A stretch of DNA of 64,000 nt from an uncultured Flavobacteriaceae bacterium (lineage in GTDB: Bacteria > Bacteroidota > Bacteroidia > Flavobacteriales > Flavobacteriaceae), in the NCBI GenBank assembly GCA_905182575.1, contig CAJJCA010000013.1, forward strand, positions 82,919 to 146,918, written 5' to 3'. This document shows, in pieces, positions 8,811 to 19,928 of the stretch (the stretch's first letter is position 1; each line of letters begins with the position of its first letter). Under the pieces are notes generated by a model. That model was not told the origin of the DNA. It searched no databases and saw only the letters and a list, made by a program, of their open reading frames with translations. A program made the position numbers and the translations under genes.

Positions 8811-11659
8811 ATGAAGAAGGATGAATTTGTGTCGCGACACATCGGACCCAACAAGAGTGAAATCCGACAAATTCTTGCAACCCTAGAAGTGGATTCTATA
8901 GCGGAACTACTTCAACAGACGATTCCTGAGGAAATACGATTACCAAATTCGCTAGACTTACCAGAAGGCATAAGCGAGTTTAAATTCTTAAACGAATTAC
9001 GCGAGCTTTCTGAAAAAAATCAACTTTTTGACACTTACATTGGACTTGGTTACCACCCCACAATTACTCCTGCTGTTATTCAACGAAATATTCTGGAAAA
9101 CCCAGGGTGGTATACCGCATACACTCCCTATCAGGCCGAAATAGCTCAAGGAAGATTGGAAGCTTTGTTTAATTATCAGACCCTCGTCTGTGACCTCACG
9201 GGAATGCCACTTTCTAATGCCTCACTGCTTGATGAAAGCACTGCAGCAGCAGAGGCCATGGCGATGACATTTGCGCTTAGAAGTTCAGATCAGAAAAAAA
9301 GAAATACCAATCAGTTTTTTGTTTCGGATCAAATATTACCCCAAACACTCTCTGTTTTAAGAACACGATCAGAACCTTTAGGAATCGAATTGATCGTAGA
9401 CGATATAGAGGAATTTTATTTTAATGGGGAATTCTTTGGGGCGATCTTTCAATATCCTGGAAAATCAGGAAATATAATTGACCTTCCAGCTGCAATTTCA
9501 AAAGCTAAAGAGTTTGATGTAAAGACAATCGTAGCTGCTGATCTTCTCAGCCTGACGATTCTTGAAGCTCCTGGCAAATATGGTGTTGACGCAGTAATTG
9601 GAACCACTCAGCGCTTTGGAATACCTTTGGGTTATGGAGGGCCGCATGCGGCTTATTTTGCAACCAAATCAGAGTATAAAAGAAACATACCTGGTCGTAT
9701 TATTGGTCAAACCAAGGATATGGACGATATTCCATTGCCTTAAGAATGGCATTACAAACCAGAGAGCAACACATCAAAAGAGATCGAGCCACTTCAAACA
9801 TTTGTACCGCGCAAGTGCTACTCGCAGTAATGGCAGGAATGTATGCAGTTTATCATGGTCCTAAGGGGTTAAAAGTAATTGCTAAGAATATTCACCTGAA
9901 TGCAGTAAAACTCGAGAAAAAATTAGAGGATCTGGGTTTAAAACAACTAAACAGATATTATTTTGACACCCTTTGCGTTCAAGCCGATGCAAAAATCATT
10001 AAGTCCATTGCCGAAAAAGATAACGTCAACTTCCTCTATTTTGATAAACACACAATTGGAATTTCAATCAATGAAACCACAGATGATTCTTCATTGTTGA
10101 AAATTCTAAACATATTCGAACAGGCCGTCAAACAAAAAAGCAGCTCAGAAAAAATAGAAGTGGATTCGTTTCGGATCCCAGTTAAACAATCAAGAAAAAG
10201 CTCTTTTTTAACACACAAAACATTCAATACTTATCATTCCGAAACAGCATTGATGCGATACATCAAATCATTAGAAAGAAAAGATTTGGCGCTAAACCAC
10301 TCGATGATCTCTCTAGGATCTTGTACGATGAAACTCAATGCAGCCGCAGAAATGCTTCCTTTGAGTTGGGCAAAATGGTCTAACATCCACCCCTTTGTGC
10401 CCATCGAACAAGCAGCTGGTTATCAATTCATGTTGAAAAGCTTGGAAGCTCAGTTAAATGAAATCACTGGATTTGCAGCCACATCGTTGCAACCCAATTC
10501 TGGAGCTCAGGGAGAATATTCTGGATTAATGGTCATAAGTGCCTATCACCATTCAAGAGGGGAACAAAACCGAAACATCTGTCTCATCCCTTCCTCTGCC
10601 CACGGAACAAATCCCGCCTCAGCCGTTATGGCAGGAATGAAAGTCGTGGTTATTAAAACAGATGAAATGGGAAATATCGACTGGCTGGACATTGCTCAAA
10701 AGGCAGAAGAGCACAAAGACAATCTGGCTGCATTAATGATAACTTACCCTTCTACTCATGGAGTTTTTGAATCAAACATTAGACAGATCACCAAAAAAAT
10801 ACATGATTTTGGAGGTCAAGTTTACATGGATGGCGCCAACATGAACGCACAAGTTGGTCTCACCAGTCCAGCCATGATTGGAGCAGATGTTTGTCACTTA
10901 AATCTACATAAAACATTTGCCATACCACATGGAGGTGGTGGACCAGGCGTAGGGCCTATATGTGTTGCGAAACATCTTGAAGCTTTTTTACCTAATAATC
11001 CTTTAATAAAAACAGGGGGAGAAAACGCTATTTCGTCAATCTCAGGTGCGCCTTGGGGATCGGCACTCGTGTGCCTTATTTCTTATGGTTACATAAAAAT
11101 GCTCGGGGCCAGTGGCTTAAAAAGAGCTACCGAAATAGCAATTTTAAACTCAAATTATATTAAAAAAAGGCTTGAGGGTGCCTATGAAATTCTGTTTTCT
11201 GGTGAAAATGGTCGAACAGCGCACGAACTAATCATTGACTGCCGGCCCTTCAAAAAACAAAATATTGAAGTTGTGGATATTGCTAAGCGCCTTATCGATT
11301 ATGGCTTCCACGCTCCAACGGTGTCTTTTCCAGTAGCAGGAACGATGATGATTGAGCCCACAGAGAGTGAAAATCTGAGTGAAATAGATCGTTTTTGTGA
11401 TGCCATGATTTCAATCAGAATGGAGATCGGATCAAATGACGATGCTGACCTGGCAATGCTTAAAAATGCGCCACATACATTACAAATGATTACTTGTGAT
11501 CATTGGAATCACCCCTACTCCAGACAAAAGGCTGCTTTCCCACTCGAATTTGTAAAGGAGAATAAATTTTGGCCAAGTGTAAGAAGAGTGGACGAAACGT
11601 TTGGCGATCGTAATTTGATCTGTAGTTGCGAGCCCGTGGAGAACTACATAAATGCTTGA
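8811..11659 (+). CDS. gcvP: Glycine dehydrogenase (decarboxylating), P-protein, one frame break
   Basis: PLP enzyme of the glycine cleavage system that decarboxylates glycine and passes aminomethyl to the H-protein lipoyl group. It starts MKKDEFVSRHIGPN, the family N-terminus. FNYQTLVCDLTGMPLSNASLLDE and GIPLGYGGPHAAYFA belong to the N-terminal PLP-like half. The frame stops near 9742 after GQTKDMDDIPLP; the other frame gives GRYSIALRMALQTREQHIKR. The second half has SCTMKLNAAAEMLP and the PLP lysine in HLNLHKTFAIPHGGGGPGVG. The total is near 950 residues, as expected. The fault near 9723-9735 could be one missing base or a four-base collapse. gcvT and gcvH are not in this window. Confidence 0.94.
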
Positions 11660-11785
11660 TTAACATTTGTTTAAATATTTAAAAACAATCTTTAACTCAG
11701 TAAATTCAATTACTGAATTTCATACCGTTTTTTAAATTTTCGACATATAATCTCTTATTAAACGCTACTATTGTAATCTAAATAT

Positions 11786-12847
11786 ATGAATTACAAAATT
11801 ACAGGTAGCGGCAGTTGTATTCCAACAAATAATCAAGATAACGGTGCTTTTTTGTCACAATCATTTTATGATGACAATGGTGTGGAACTTGAATTAGACA
11901 ATCAAATCATCATTGATAAATTCAATTCTATTACTGGGATAGAGCAACGCAAATACATCAATAAAGAGTTAAAAACCTCGGACATTGCTGCTGTAGCTGC
12001 ACAAGATGCAATTGAAGATGCGCAAATTGATCCTGAAACATTGGATTATATCATTGTAGCCCATAATTTTGGAGACATTCCTTACGGAAGCAAACAAATC
12101 GATACCTTACCCAACCTAGCTGCAAGGGTAAAGTCAAAATTAAAAATAAAGAACCCTAGCTGTGTTGCCTATGACATCCTATTCGGCTGTCCTGGATGGG
12201 TCGAGGGAATGATTCAGGCGAAAGCATTTATCAAGGCCGGAATGGCTACAAAGTGCTTGGTTGTAGGAGCAGATGCGCTATCGAGAGTGATCGATAAATA
12301 CGACAGAGATTCCATGATATTTGCGGATGGCGCTGGCGCAACCATTCTTGAGGCAACTGATGAGGATGGTGGTGTTTTATCCCACACTTCAGCTACTTAC
12401 ACTTCTGAAAATGAAGCTGAATTCATTTATTACGGTAACTCCTATAATACCAAAGCGGATCAAAGTGAAAAGTACATCAAAATGCAAGGAAGGAAAGTGT
12501 ATGAATTTGCACTTAGTCATGTTCCCGCTGCAATGAAAAAATGTCTTGATGATGCAAATATTGAGATCGACCAACTAAAAAAAATATTTATTCATCAGGC
12601 GAATAAAAAAATGGATGAAGCCATTGCAAAAAGGTTTTATAGACTTTATAAGGTTCCAATGCCTGGGGATATCCTTCCTATGAATATTGAAGAATTTGGA
12701 AACAGCTCCGTTGCAACGGTTCCTACCTTATTTAATTTGGTACTCAAGCAAAACTATAAGGGACATCGACTTAACAAGGGAGACATTATCCTTTTTGCCA
12801 GTGTAGGTTCAGGAATGAATATCAATGCTATTACCTACCAAATTTAA
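11786..12847 (+). CDS. Beta-ketoacyl-ACP synthase III-like (thiolase-fold) protein
   Basis: Thiolase-fold condensing enzyme of 353 residues, related to FabH. Catalytic triad candidates: Cys in ILFGCPGWVEGM (about residue 136), His in IFIHQANKKMDEA and Asn in EFGNSSVATVPT. It starts MNYKITGSGSCIP, close to the KAS III N-terminus. The His and Asn motifs differ slightly from housekeeping FabH, so I call the family and not fabH; it may make a methyl-branched or specialised acyl chain. It stands 126 bp after gcvP and 63 bp before the MlaE gene, in the same direction. The frame is intact. Confidence 0.85.
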   Translation: MNYKITGSGSCIPTNNQDNGAFLSQSFYDDNGVELELDNQIIIDKFNSITGIEQRKYINKELKTSDIAAVAAQDAIEDAQIDPETLDYIIVAHNFGDIPYGSKQIDTLPNLAARVKSKLKIKNPSCVAYDILFGCPGWVEGMIQAKAFIKAGMATKCLVVGADALSRVIDKYDRDSMIFADGAGATILEATDEDGGVLSHTSATYTSENEAEFIYYGNSYNTKADQSEKYIKMQGRKVYEFALSHVPAAMKKCLDDANIEIDQLKKIFIHQANKKMDEAIAKRFYRLYKVPMPGDILPMNIEEFGNSSVATVPTLFNLVLKQNYKGHRLNKGDIILFASVGSGMNINAITYQI

Positions 12848-12910
12848 TTTTACAATTACTTAACAAATTAAACGAACTACTCTTAAAGGTTAAATGTTTA
12901 AATTTACTGC

Positions 12911-13648
12911 ATGATTATCATTCATCACATAGGCGCTTATTTTTTAATGCTCCAAAAAGTCTTTAGGAGATTCGTAAAATGGAGCGTATTAAAAGAGTTG
13001 ATAATTAAAGACATTGATGCCTTAATCATCGGTTCTATTGGTATTGTCGCTTTCATTTCTTTTTTTGTAGGAGGAGTTGTTGCGATTCAAACGGCATTAA
13101 ACTTGACCAATCCTTTTTTACCACAATATTTAATTGGTTTTGCGACTCGACAGTCTGTTATTCTTGAGTTCGCCCCTACTTTCATTTCCATTATTATGGC
13201 TGGAAAAGTTGGATCATTTATTACTTCAAGCCTAGGGACAATGAGGGTTACAGAACAAATTGAAGCTTTAAAAGTGATGGGGATAAATACCTATAATTAT
13301 TTGATTTTCCCAAAGTTGATTGCCATGTTTTTTTACCCATTCGTAATAGTTGTCTCCATGTTTTTGGGTATAATTGGAGGCTACTTCGCATCGATATATG
13401 GTGGATTTTGTAACAGCGCAGACTTCATTCAAGGCATTCAGCTAGATTTCATTCCGTTCCATATTGGCTATGCTTTTTTAAAAACAATAATATTTTCCTT
13501 CATTTTGGCAACTGTTCCTTCCTATCACGGCTATTTCCTTAAAGGTGGAGCATTGGAAGTTGGAAAAGCAAGTACAACGTCTTTTGTTTGGACGAGCGTA
13601 CTGATCATCATCGCAAATTATTTAACAACTCAACTTTTACTCACCTAA
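12911..13648 (+). CDS. MlaE-family ABC transporter permease
   Basis: Integral membrane subunit of an Mla-type lipid transport system, 245 residues with about five membrane spans. Characteristic stretches are GIVAFISFFVGGVVAIQTAL, GFATRQSVILEFAPTF and AGKVGSFITSSLGTMRVTEQIEAL, followed by KGGALEVGKAST near the end. It presumably moves phospholipids between inner and outer membrane with the ATPase encoded next, whose start codon overlaps its stop (TAATG). The MCE-domain partner is not in the window. Confidence 0.92.
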   Translation: MIIIHHIGAYFLMLQKVFRRFVKWSVLKELIIKDIDALIIGSIGIVAFISFFVGGVVAIQTALNLTNPFLPQYLIGFATRQSVILEFAPTFISIIMAGKVGSFITSSLGTMRVTEQIEALKVMGINTYNYLIFPKLIAMFFYPFVIVVSMFLGIIGGYFASIYGGFCNSADFIQGIQLDFIPFHIGYAFLKTIIFSFILATVPSYHGYFLKGGALEVGKASTTSFVWTSVLIIIANYLTTQLLLT

Positions 13649-14412
13649 TGATTGTCGTTGAAAACCTATACAAATCTTTCGATGGAGTAAACGTTTTAAA
13701 CGATATCTCCACAACTTTCGAAAAAGGAAAAACCAATTTAATTATTGGTCAAAGTGGAGGAAAGACAGTTCTACTCAAGAGTATACTTGGTTTATTCAAT
13801 ATTGATAAAGGAAATATTTATTTTGGAAATCAATCGATTCAAAACATTAGCAATAAAGAAAGAAGTATTTTAAGACAAGAAATGGGCATGGTTTTTCAAG
13901 GAAGTGCTTTGTTTGACTCGATGACCGTTGAGGAAAACATTATGTTTCCAATGCGAATGCTTACTAAAAACAGTTTTGAGGAAATGCAATCGCGTTCCAA
14001 TGAGGTTATCAAACGGGTGAATTTGATCAATGCAAATAAAAAATTACCGTCTGAAATATCTGGAGGTATGCAAAAAAGAGTTGCCATTGCAAGGGCCATT
14101 GTCATGAATCCAAAATACTTATTTTGTGATGAACCTAACTCTGGGTTAGATCCCAAAACCTCAACGATTATTGACAATTTGATTCAAGAGATTACCCAAG
14201 AATTTCAAATCACTACTATTGTAAACACTCATGACATGAACTCTGTAATGGAGATTGGAGAGAAAATTATTTTCTTGCAAAATGGAAAAAAAGAATGGGA
14301 AGGAAATAATAAAGAAGTTTTTAAAACCGAAAATGAAGCCTTTAAAGTCTTTATTTATTCTTCTAATTTATTTAAGAAAGTTCGAGAGGTATACCTCAGA
14401 GATAACGCTTAA
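13648..14412 (+). CDS. MlaF-like ABC transporter ATP-binding protein with a shortened Walker A
   Basis: ATPase subunit for the preceding permease. The start at 13648 overlaps the mlaE-like stop, giving 254 residues; a longer upstream reading would overlap the permease by 60 bp and is less likely. The ABC signature ISGGMQKRVAIARAI, Walker B YLFCDEPNSGLDP, Q-loop GMVFQGSALFDSM and switch His NTHD are all normal. The Walker A, however, reads GQSGGKT at about residues 35-41, one residue short of GxxxxGK[ST]; relatives read GQSGSGKT. This is either an in-frame 3-base sequencing loss or a real defect in ATP binding. Confidence 0.92.
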   Translation: MIVVENLYKSFDGVNVLNDISTTFEKGKTNLIIGQSGGKTVLLKSILGLFNIDKGNIYFGNQSIQNISNKERSILRQEMGMVFQGSALFDSMTVEENIMFPMRMLTKNSFEEMQSRSNEVIKRVNLINANKKLPSEISGGMQKRVAIARAIVMNPKYLFCDEPNSGLDPKTSTIIDNLIQEITQEFQITTIVNTHDMNSVMEIGEKIIFLQNGKKEWEGNNKEVFKTENEAFKVFIYSSNLFKKVREVYLRDNA

Positions 14413-14515
14413 TCCTTAGAGTTAAAATTAACTTAGCAGCATTACTTTTGCATGAGGACTAAACAAATACAACCTTCCAGTAGAAATTTCTTTACACTCA
14501 TATTTTTTCACTCTT

Positions 14516-15034
14516 TTAGAACCAAGTAACAAATTTCCTATCGTTGTGAATCTTAAACACTGAGCCTTCTTTCAACTCGAAAATATAAGTGTCCTCTGTC
14601 TCGGGATCAAATTTATTTAATTCAACAACTAATTTAAAATCGGAATCAGTGCTTGCCTTTGGATTTTTAAAATGAAGCGCAAGCGTCTCTAATAAAGGTG
14701 AAGGGAAAACTGAGTCATTTAAAAAAGGTAACATCATTTCACGATAACACAATTTCCAGTGCTTACCATGCGGTTTGATTCTATTTCCATAAGTCTTAAA
14801 AGCGACCAAGTGTGAAATCTCATGTACGAGGGTGATTAGAAATCGAAAAACATTGGTTGTTTCGTTAATGGTAATTTGATGTACGTCATGGGATAACATC
14901 CTGTAATCTCCATGTTTGGTAACACGTTTTCGAGAGACAATAACGTTCACTTTCCAGCGCGATAAGTATTCAGAAATTAAAAGATGTGCTTCTTTTGGGA
15001 GGTAGTCTTGTAAAGCGGTTATTTGAGCCTCCAT
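14516..15034 (-). CDS. SprT-like zinc metalloprotease-fold protein
   Basis: 172-residue protein with a SprT-like fold. The zinc motif HEISH occurs in TLVHEISHLVAFKTYG near residue 70, with a downstream KPHGKHWKLCYREMM segment typical of the family. It is cytoplasmic, with no signal peptide. SprT-like proteins are linked to cleavage of DNA-protein crosslinks in eukaryotes, but the bacterial role is not settled. It follows the SDR gene by 5 bp and appears to be the last gene of the pdhA-pdhC-SDR run. The 100 bp beyond it up to the MlaF gene contain nothing I can identify. Confidence 0.8.
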   Translation of the reverse strand: MEAQITALQDYLPKEAHLLISEYLSRWKVNVIVSRKRVTKHGDYRMLSHDVHQITINETTNVFRFLITLVHEISHLVAFKTYGNRIKPHGKHWKLCYREMMLPFLNDSVFPSPLLETLALHFKNPKASTDSDFKLVVELNKFDPETEDTYIFELKEGSVFKIHNDRKFVTWF

Positions 15035-15039
15035 AAAGA

Positions 15040-15714
15040 TTAGGGCGTACTTGAAGAAACAGGAAGAACTTTTCCGTTATAAAATTGATTCCCATTTGAC
15101 GCAAAGTCTAGGATATAAGTTCCCATTTGCTCAGCAGTTAAAGGAGCTTCGTAACCTGGAAAGGCCTCTGCCAACATTTCAGTTTGAACGGCACCCAATG
15201 CCAATGCATTGAATGAAGGACCTGTTTTAGCGTACTCCTCCGCTAGCATTTCGGTCAAGGTGATTAGTGCACCTTTACTACTGCTGTAAGCTGATAATCC
15301 GGGGAATTTCGAACTGCCCTGTATGCCGCCCATGCTGCTTATATTGACAACATGACCCTTGGGGTTTATAATCGGCAAGAGATTTCGTGTGAGCGATGCT
15401 ACTGAGAACACATTCACTCTATAAACTGACTCAAACTCTTCATCAGTAGTTTCGGCAAAAGACTTATTTATTAAACTTCCAGCATTATTAATTAATATAT
15501 CTATATTCCCAAACTCACTTTTAACTGATTCAGCAAAACCATCTATTTCTTTTTGATTTAAAAGGTCTACAGCGAAAGGGTGAATGTTTTCAATATTAGA
15601 AAGCGGCTTGATATTTCTCGATAGTGCAATGATCTGATGTCCCTCAGCTGCAGCTTTTAGGCAAACTTGCAATCCAATTCCCTTACTGGCTCCAGAAACA
15701 ACTATCGTCTGCAT
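15040..15714 (-). CDS. SDR-family NAD(P)-dependent oxidoreductase
   Basis: Classical short-chain dehydrogenase of 224 residues. The cofactor motif GASKGIG is at residues 8-14, NNAG is near residue 86, the catalytic Ser is in VNISSMGG and the catalytic YxxxK is in SAYSSSKGAL. Substrate cannot be read from the sequence. It lies between pdhC and the SprT-like gene, all on the minus strand with short gaps. No membrane segment or signal is present. The frame is intact. Confidence 0.87.
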   Translation of the reverse strand: MQTIVVSGASKGIGLQVCLKAAAEGHQIIALSRNIKPLSNIENIHPFAVDLLNQKEIDGFAESVKSEFGNIDILINNAGSLINKSFAETTDEEFESVYRVNVFSVASLTRNLLPIINPKGHVVNISSMGGIQGSSKFPGLSAYSSSKGALITLTEMLAEEYAKTGPSFNALALGAVQTEMLAEAFPGYEAPLTAEQMGTYILDFASNGNQFYNGKVLPVSSSTP

Positions 15715-15759
15715 AAGTCAATCATTTTATAGTTTTCGATTTAAAGAACGTTTTTCTTT

Positions 15760-17358
15760 TTAGGAAACCAAAAGTGTAATCGGATTTTCGATATACGATT
15801 TTAATGTTTGTAAAAATAAAGATCCAGTTGCACCATCAACAGTTCTGTGATCGCAAGTTAGGGTCAATTTCATAGTGTTACCCACCACAATTTGCCCTTC
15901 TTTAACGACAGGTTTGTTGACTATTGCGCCTACAGATAAAATTGCTGAATTAGGTTGATTGATAATCGAAGTGAATTCTTGAATACCAAACATTCCTAAA
16001 TTAGAAATAGTAAATGTGCTTCCTTCTATTTCAGTAGGAGTTAATTTTTTCGCTCTTGCTCTGCCTGCAAAATCTTTAACGGTTGCACCAATTTGTCTTA
16101 AATCCATTTCATCTGTGAACTTTAGAACAGGAACAATCAATCCGTCTTCAACTGCAACTGCCACTCCAACATGAACGTGGTGGTTTTGAATGATTTTATC
16201 ATCAAACCATTGAGAATTTACTTGCGGATGTTGTTTTAATGCCAGCGCTACGGCTTTTACTATGATGTCATTAAAAGAGATTTTAGTCTCTGGAATGGTA
16301 TTGTATTGTGCTCTAAAAGCCATAGCATTGTCCATGTCAAACTCAACACCTAAATAATAATGAGGTGCTGAAAACTTAGAAGCGGAAAGTCTTTTGGCAA
16401 TTACTTTTCTGATGGAACTGTTCGCGATTTCCGTAACTCCTTCTACCCCAGCAGGAACAAATGATTGTACTGAAGCACCATTAGCAGCAGCAGGCATTGA
16501 AATTTTCAATATCTCGCTTAATAATTCTTCCTCCTTCGCCTGATCCGGCAACATTATTCAAGTTAATTACTTTTTCTTCTGCTAATTTTTTAGCTAGTGG
16601 AGAAATAAATACTCTTCTGGCATTTGAATTTACTTTAGGTGCTTGAGCTACAGGAGCTGGTTTTGGAACTGCAACAGCTTCGGGTGTTGAAACAACAGGA
16701 GCTGTTTCTTTGATTGCTTCTGGTTTAACATCCGCTTGAGAGTGGCGCAATGCGGCTTTCACGGCCTCGGTAATCTTTATCTCCAATAACAGCCAATATT
16801 GCATCGACAGGTGCAGACTGTCCTTCCTCTAGACCAATGTGCAAAAGTGTGCCTGTATAAAAAGACTCAAATTCCATTGTTGCTTTGTCGGTTTCAATTT
16901 CAGCTAAAATATCGCCTTCTGCAACAGTATCGCCTACTTTAATATTCCACTTCGCAACGGTTCCTTCTTCCATGGTGTCACTCAATCGTGGCATAGTAAT
17001 GACCTCAACTCCTGAGGGCATTGCGACAGCGGTAGTTTCCTCAACAACTGCTTCGGTTTTAACTTCTTTTTCATCGGCAGGACTCTCAGTACCTGCAATC
17101 ATTCCAGAAATATCTTCTCCATTTTTCACCTATAATGGCTAAGAGTGAATCTACAGGAGCAGTTCCTCCTTCTTGAATTCCGATATATAGTAATTCGCCT
17201 TCTTGAAAAGATTCGAATTCCATGGTGGCCTTATCAGTCTCAATTTCAGCTAAAATATCGCCTTCAATTACTGAGTCACCTACTTTTTTATACCATTTAG
17301 CGACAGTGCCTTCTTCCATTGTGTCACTTAACCTAGGCATATTTATTAATTCAGCCAT
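15760..17358 (-). CDS. pdhC: Dihydrolipoamide acetyltransferase, E2 of pyruvate dehydrogenase, three frame breaks
   Basis: E2 core of the pyruvate dehydrogenase complex. Reassembled, it has two nearly identical lipoyl domains, each beginning [18 protein letters not shown] or [18 protein letters not shown] and carrying the lipoyl lysine in [11 protein letters not shown]. An Ala/Pro/Val linker follows, then a peripheral-subunit binding domain ([23 protein letters not shown]), then the catalytic domain ending with [10 protein letters not shown] (catalytic His). Frames break near 17125, 16785 and 16500, each needing a one- or two-base change. It starts 1 bp after the pdhA stop. About 530 residues when repaired. 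Confidence 0.93.
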
Positions 17359-17359
17359 T

Positions 17360-18360
17360 CTATTTTATTTTATGCTTAATAAAAGGATAATCCTCTTGTT
17401 CATATACTGCGTCATACATAAGAGACTTTTCTGGGTAAGGAGATTCCTCTGCAAACTTAACACACTCAAGAACACCTTCTTTGACCTTAGCATCAACTTC
17501 ATCGAGCTGATCTTGGGTAGCATATTTGTTTTTGAGAATGATTTCCTTTACCTGAGAAATAGGATCAATCTTTTTATACTCAAGAACCTCATCTTTGGTT
17601 CTGTATTTTTGTGCATCCGACATGGAATGTCCTCTAAAACGATACGTTTTCATTTCTAAAAAAGTTGGACCGTTGCCTTCTCTTGCAAATTTAATGGCTT
17701 TGTTCATCGCCTTAGCAACAGCCACTGGGTCCATTCCATCTACCGGTCCACAGGGCATTTCATAACCCAATCCCAATTTCCAGAAAACTTATGACTTGCT
17801 GTTCTTGCTACAGAAGTTCCCATGGCATAGCCATTGTTTTCAACAACAAAAACAACAGGAAGTTTCCAAAGTGTCGCCAAGTTTAATGTTTCGTGAAGTG
17901 ACCCTTGTCTAACTGCTCCATCTCCCATAAAACATAGGGTGACATTGTCGCGATTAAAATATTTATCTCCATAGGCCATTCCAGCGCCTAAAGGTATTTG
18001 ACCTCCAACAATACCGTGACCTCCATGAAATTTGTGTTCCTTAGAGAAAATGTGCATCGAACCACCCAATCCTTGGGAAGTTCCAGTTGCCTTACCAAAT
18101 AATTCAGCCATTATTCGTTTTGGATCTACACCCATTCCAATGGGTTGAACGTGATTCCTGTAGGCGGTTATCATTCGGTCTTTACCAATTTCCATTGCGT
18201 GAAGAGAACCTGCCAATACAGCTTCTTGACCATTATATAAGTGTAAAAAACCTCTTACCTTCTGCTGAATATAAACTGCAGCTAGTTTATCTTCAAATTT
18301 GCGCCAGAACGTCATGTTTTCATACCAATTAAGGTAAGTTTCTTTTGTAATTTGTTTCAT
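17360..18360 (-). CDS. pdhA: Pyruvate dehydrogenase E1 component, alpha subunit, one frame break
   Basis: Thiamine-diphosphate decarboxylase subunit feeding acetyl groups to the E2 encoded just downstream. It starts MKQITKETYLNWYENM at 18360. Motifs: GFLHLYNGQEAV, ThDP-binding GDGAVRQGSLHE, and RFRGHSMSDAQKYR. The frame fails near 17770: the first frame reads SGNWDWVMKCPVDR, the second KLGLGYEMPCGPVDGMDP. Loss of a 7-base tandem copy (GGAAATT) is one way to explain it. About 333 residues when repaired. The beta subunit is not in the window. Confidence 0.93.
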
Positions 18361-18489
18361 TAAACGAGTTGAGATAATAAAATTAAATTATTCTGTAAAA
18401 TTAAAGAATTCTAGGGTAGGGAGAAAATATATTTATTAAATAAAAAAAATCTTTAATAAGTGCCCTGAATTTGACCACTCTGACTATCG

Positions 18490-19643
18490 TCAATCTAAGG
18501 GTACTGAGGAATTTAAATTGAAGGTCAGGGAGAACCTAAGTGTATTTTCTAATGGGTTTCTAACCTTAGAAAGAGAAGAAAGATATGAAATATCAATAGT
18601 AATGTTGTTTAATGTAAATCCAGATCCGAAAGTAAGATAGCGTCTTGAACCTTTTTCCTCGCTTTCATTAAAATAGCCAGTCCTTACAGCGAAATTGTCC
18701 CCTAGTAAATATTCCAACCCTAGCGCCCAAGTAAATTCTTCTACCTCTTCAGTGAATCCTCCGGGAGCATCGTTAAATGACTTGAATATCGCATCTAAGA
18801 AAGTAGTGTCTGGCTGTCTGTATCCAATAAAAACATTGTTATCGTCATAAGTTGCAACAGGAGATGGGACCAATAATTTAGCGAATTCCAAGTTGATTCC
18901 TAACGCGTTGGAATCATCAAAAATAAAATTCAAACCCGTTCCAAACCTAAGATTTGTAGGGATATAGTCTTCTTGTCCTCCTTCATCATATTTTAATTTA
19001 GGACCAATATTAGATATGTTAAATCCGGCTCTCAAAAAAGCTTTATTATTAAATAAATCAAAATTATTACCCTTATAAAATCCAGCGATATCAACCCCCA
19101 AACTATTAGAAGAGCTTGCATCCACATCTGTCGATATTTTCAAATCAGAACGAATATACCTCCCGGCAACTGACATCGCAAATCTATCACTTAATTTTAA
19201 TGCGTAAGAAAGGTCGATTGAAATTTCATTTGGCCGCTCAGCGCCTTGATCAACTATTGTTCCTCCTACACTTTCATTAAATTGAATATCCCCTAAGCTA
19301 AAATACTTAATACTCCCCGCCCAAGAGCTTCTCTCGTTAATTTGGGAAGAAAAGATTAAACTTCCTAAAAAAATAACTACAACGTTATAGAAAATAGGGA
19401 GTATAACTCAAACTAAACCCTTTTGGAGATTCAGCAAAAACATACTTTGCTGGGTTCCATTGTTGGGAGTAGGCATCCGCTGAAGTTGCAACTCCTTGTT
19501 CTCCCATTCCAGCTGCTCTAGCATCTGGGTGTAATTAATAAAAATGGCACACCGGTAGTGATCACTCGATCTTGTGCAATTCCAACTAATGAACAAAAGG
19601 TGGCAATTGTGAAAACTAAACAAAATGTTTTCCTGAGTTTCAT
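18490..19643 (-). CDS. porV: Type IX secretion outer-membrane protein PorV, two frame breaks
   Basis: FadL-like beta-barrel that escorts type IX cargo to the attachment complex. Read from the ATG at 19643: signal peptide MKLRKTFCLVFTIATFC ending SLVGIAQ, then VPFLLITPDARAAGMGEQG (family hallmark) and NPAKYVFAESPKGFSLSYTP. Frames break near 19527 (extra A) and 19392 (extra T). The remainder INERSSWAGSIKYFSLGDI through LRFGTGLNFIFDD to a C-terminal strand NTLRFSLTFNLN is in one frame. About 384 residues, the family length. It is divergent from gldJ, another gliding/T9SS gene. The last strand ends with LDSSVP-like polar residues rather than the usual aromatic. Confidence 0.9.
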
Positions 19644-19928
19644 TTATGAATAGATGTTTAGGTGAGTCTAAAACGAAAAAAAGAGATACTTATTGCTAAA
19701 GTCTTTAAATTTAATGTTAATATTATTTTCAGTTAGTTGGAATATCAATTCCTGATAATGAAAATCTTTTAGAAATATTATCCAGCATTTAATTTGCCAA
19801 AATATAATATTAGAAAACTTAATACGTTATGAATTATAAGATTGTAACATTTTGAATAATATTTTAATGCATAAAACAGCTATTATTAGTATCTTGCAAT
19901 CATATAATACATATATTACAGTAACTAT
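19644..19928. other. Divergent intergenic region between porV and gldJ
   Basis: 285 bp of AT-rich DNA holding the start regions of both divergent genes. I see no exact TAnnTTTG element; on the gldJ side TAGTATCTTG near 19890 is a near match. No open frame, RNA or strong hairpin is visible. Confidence 0.5.

Noticed and set aside
17222..17659. 145-residue plus-strand frame opposite pdhA and pdhC
   Set aside because: It is antisense to clear pyruvate dehydrogenase sequence and has no family resemblance.
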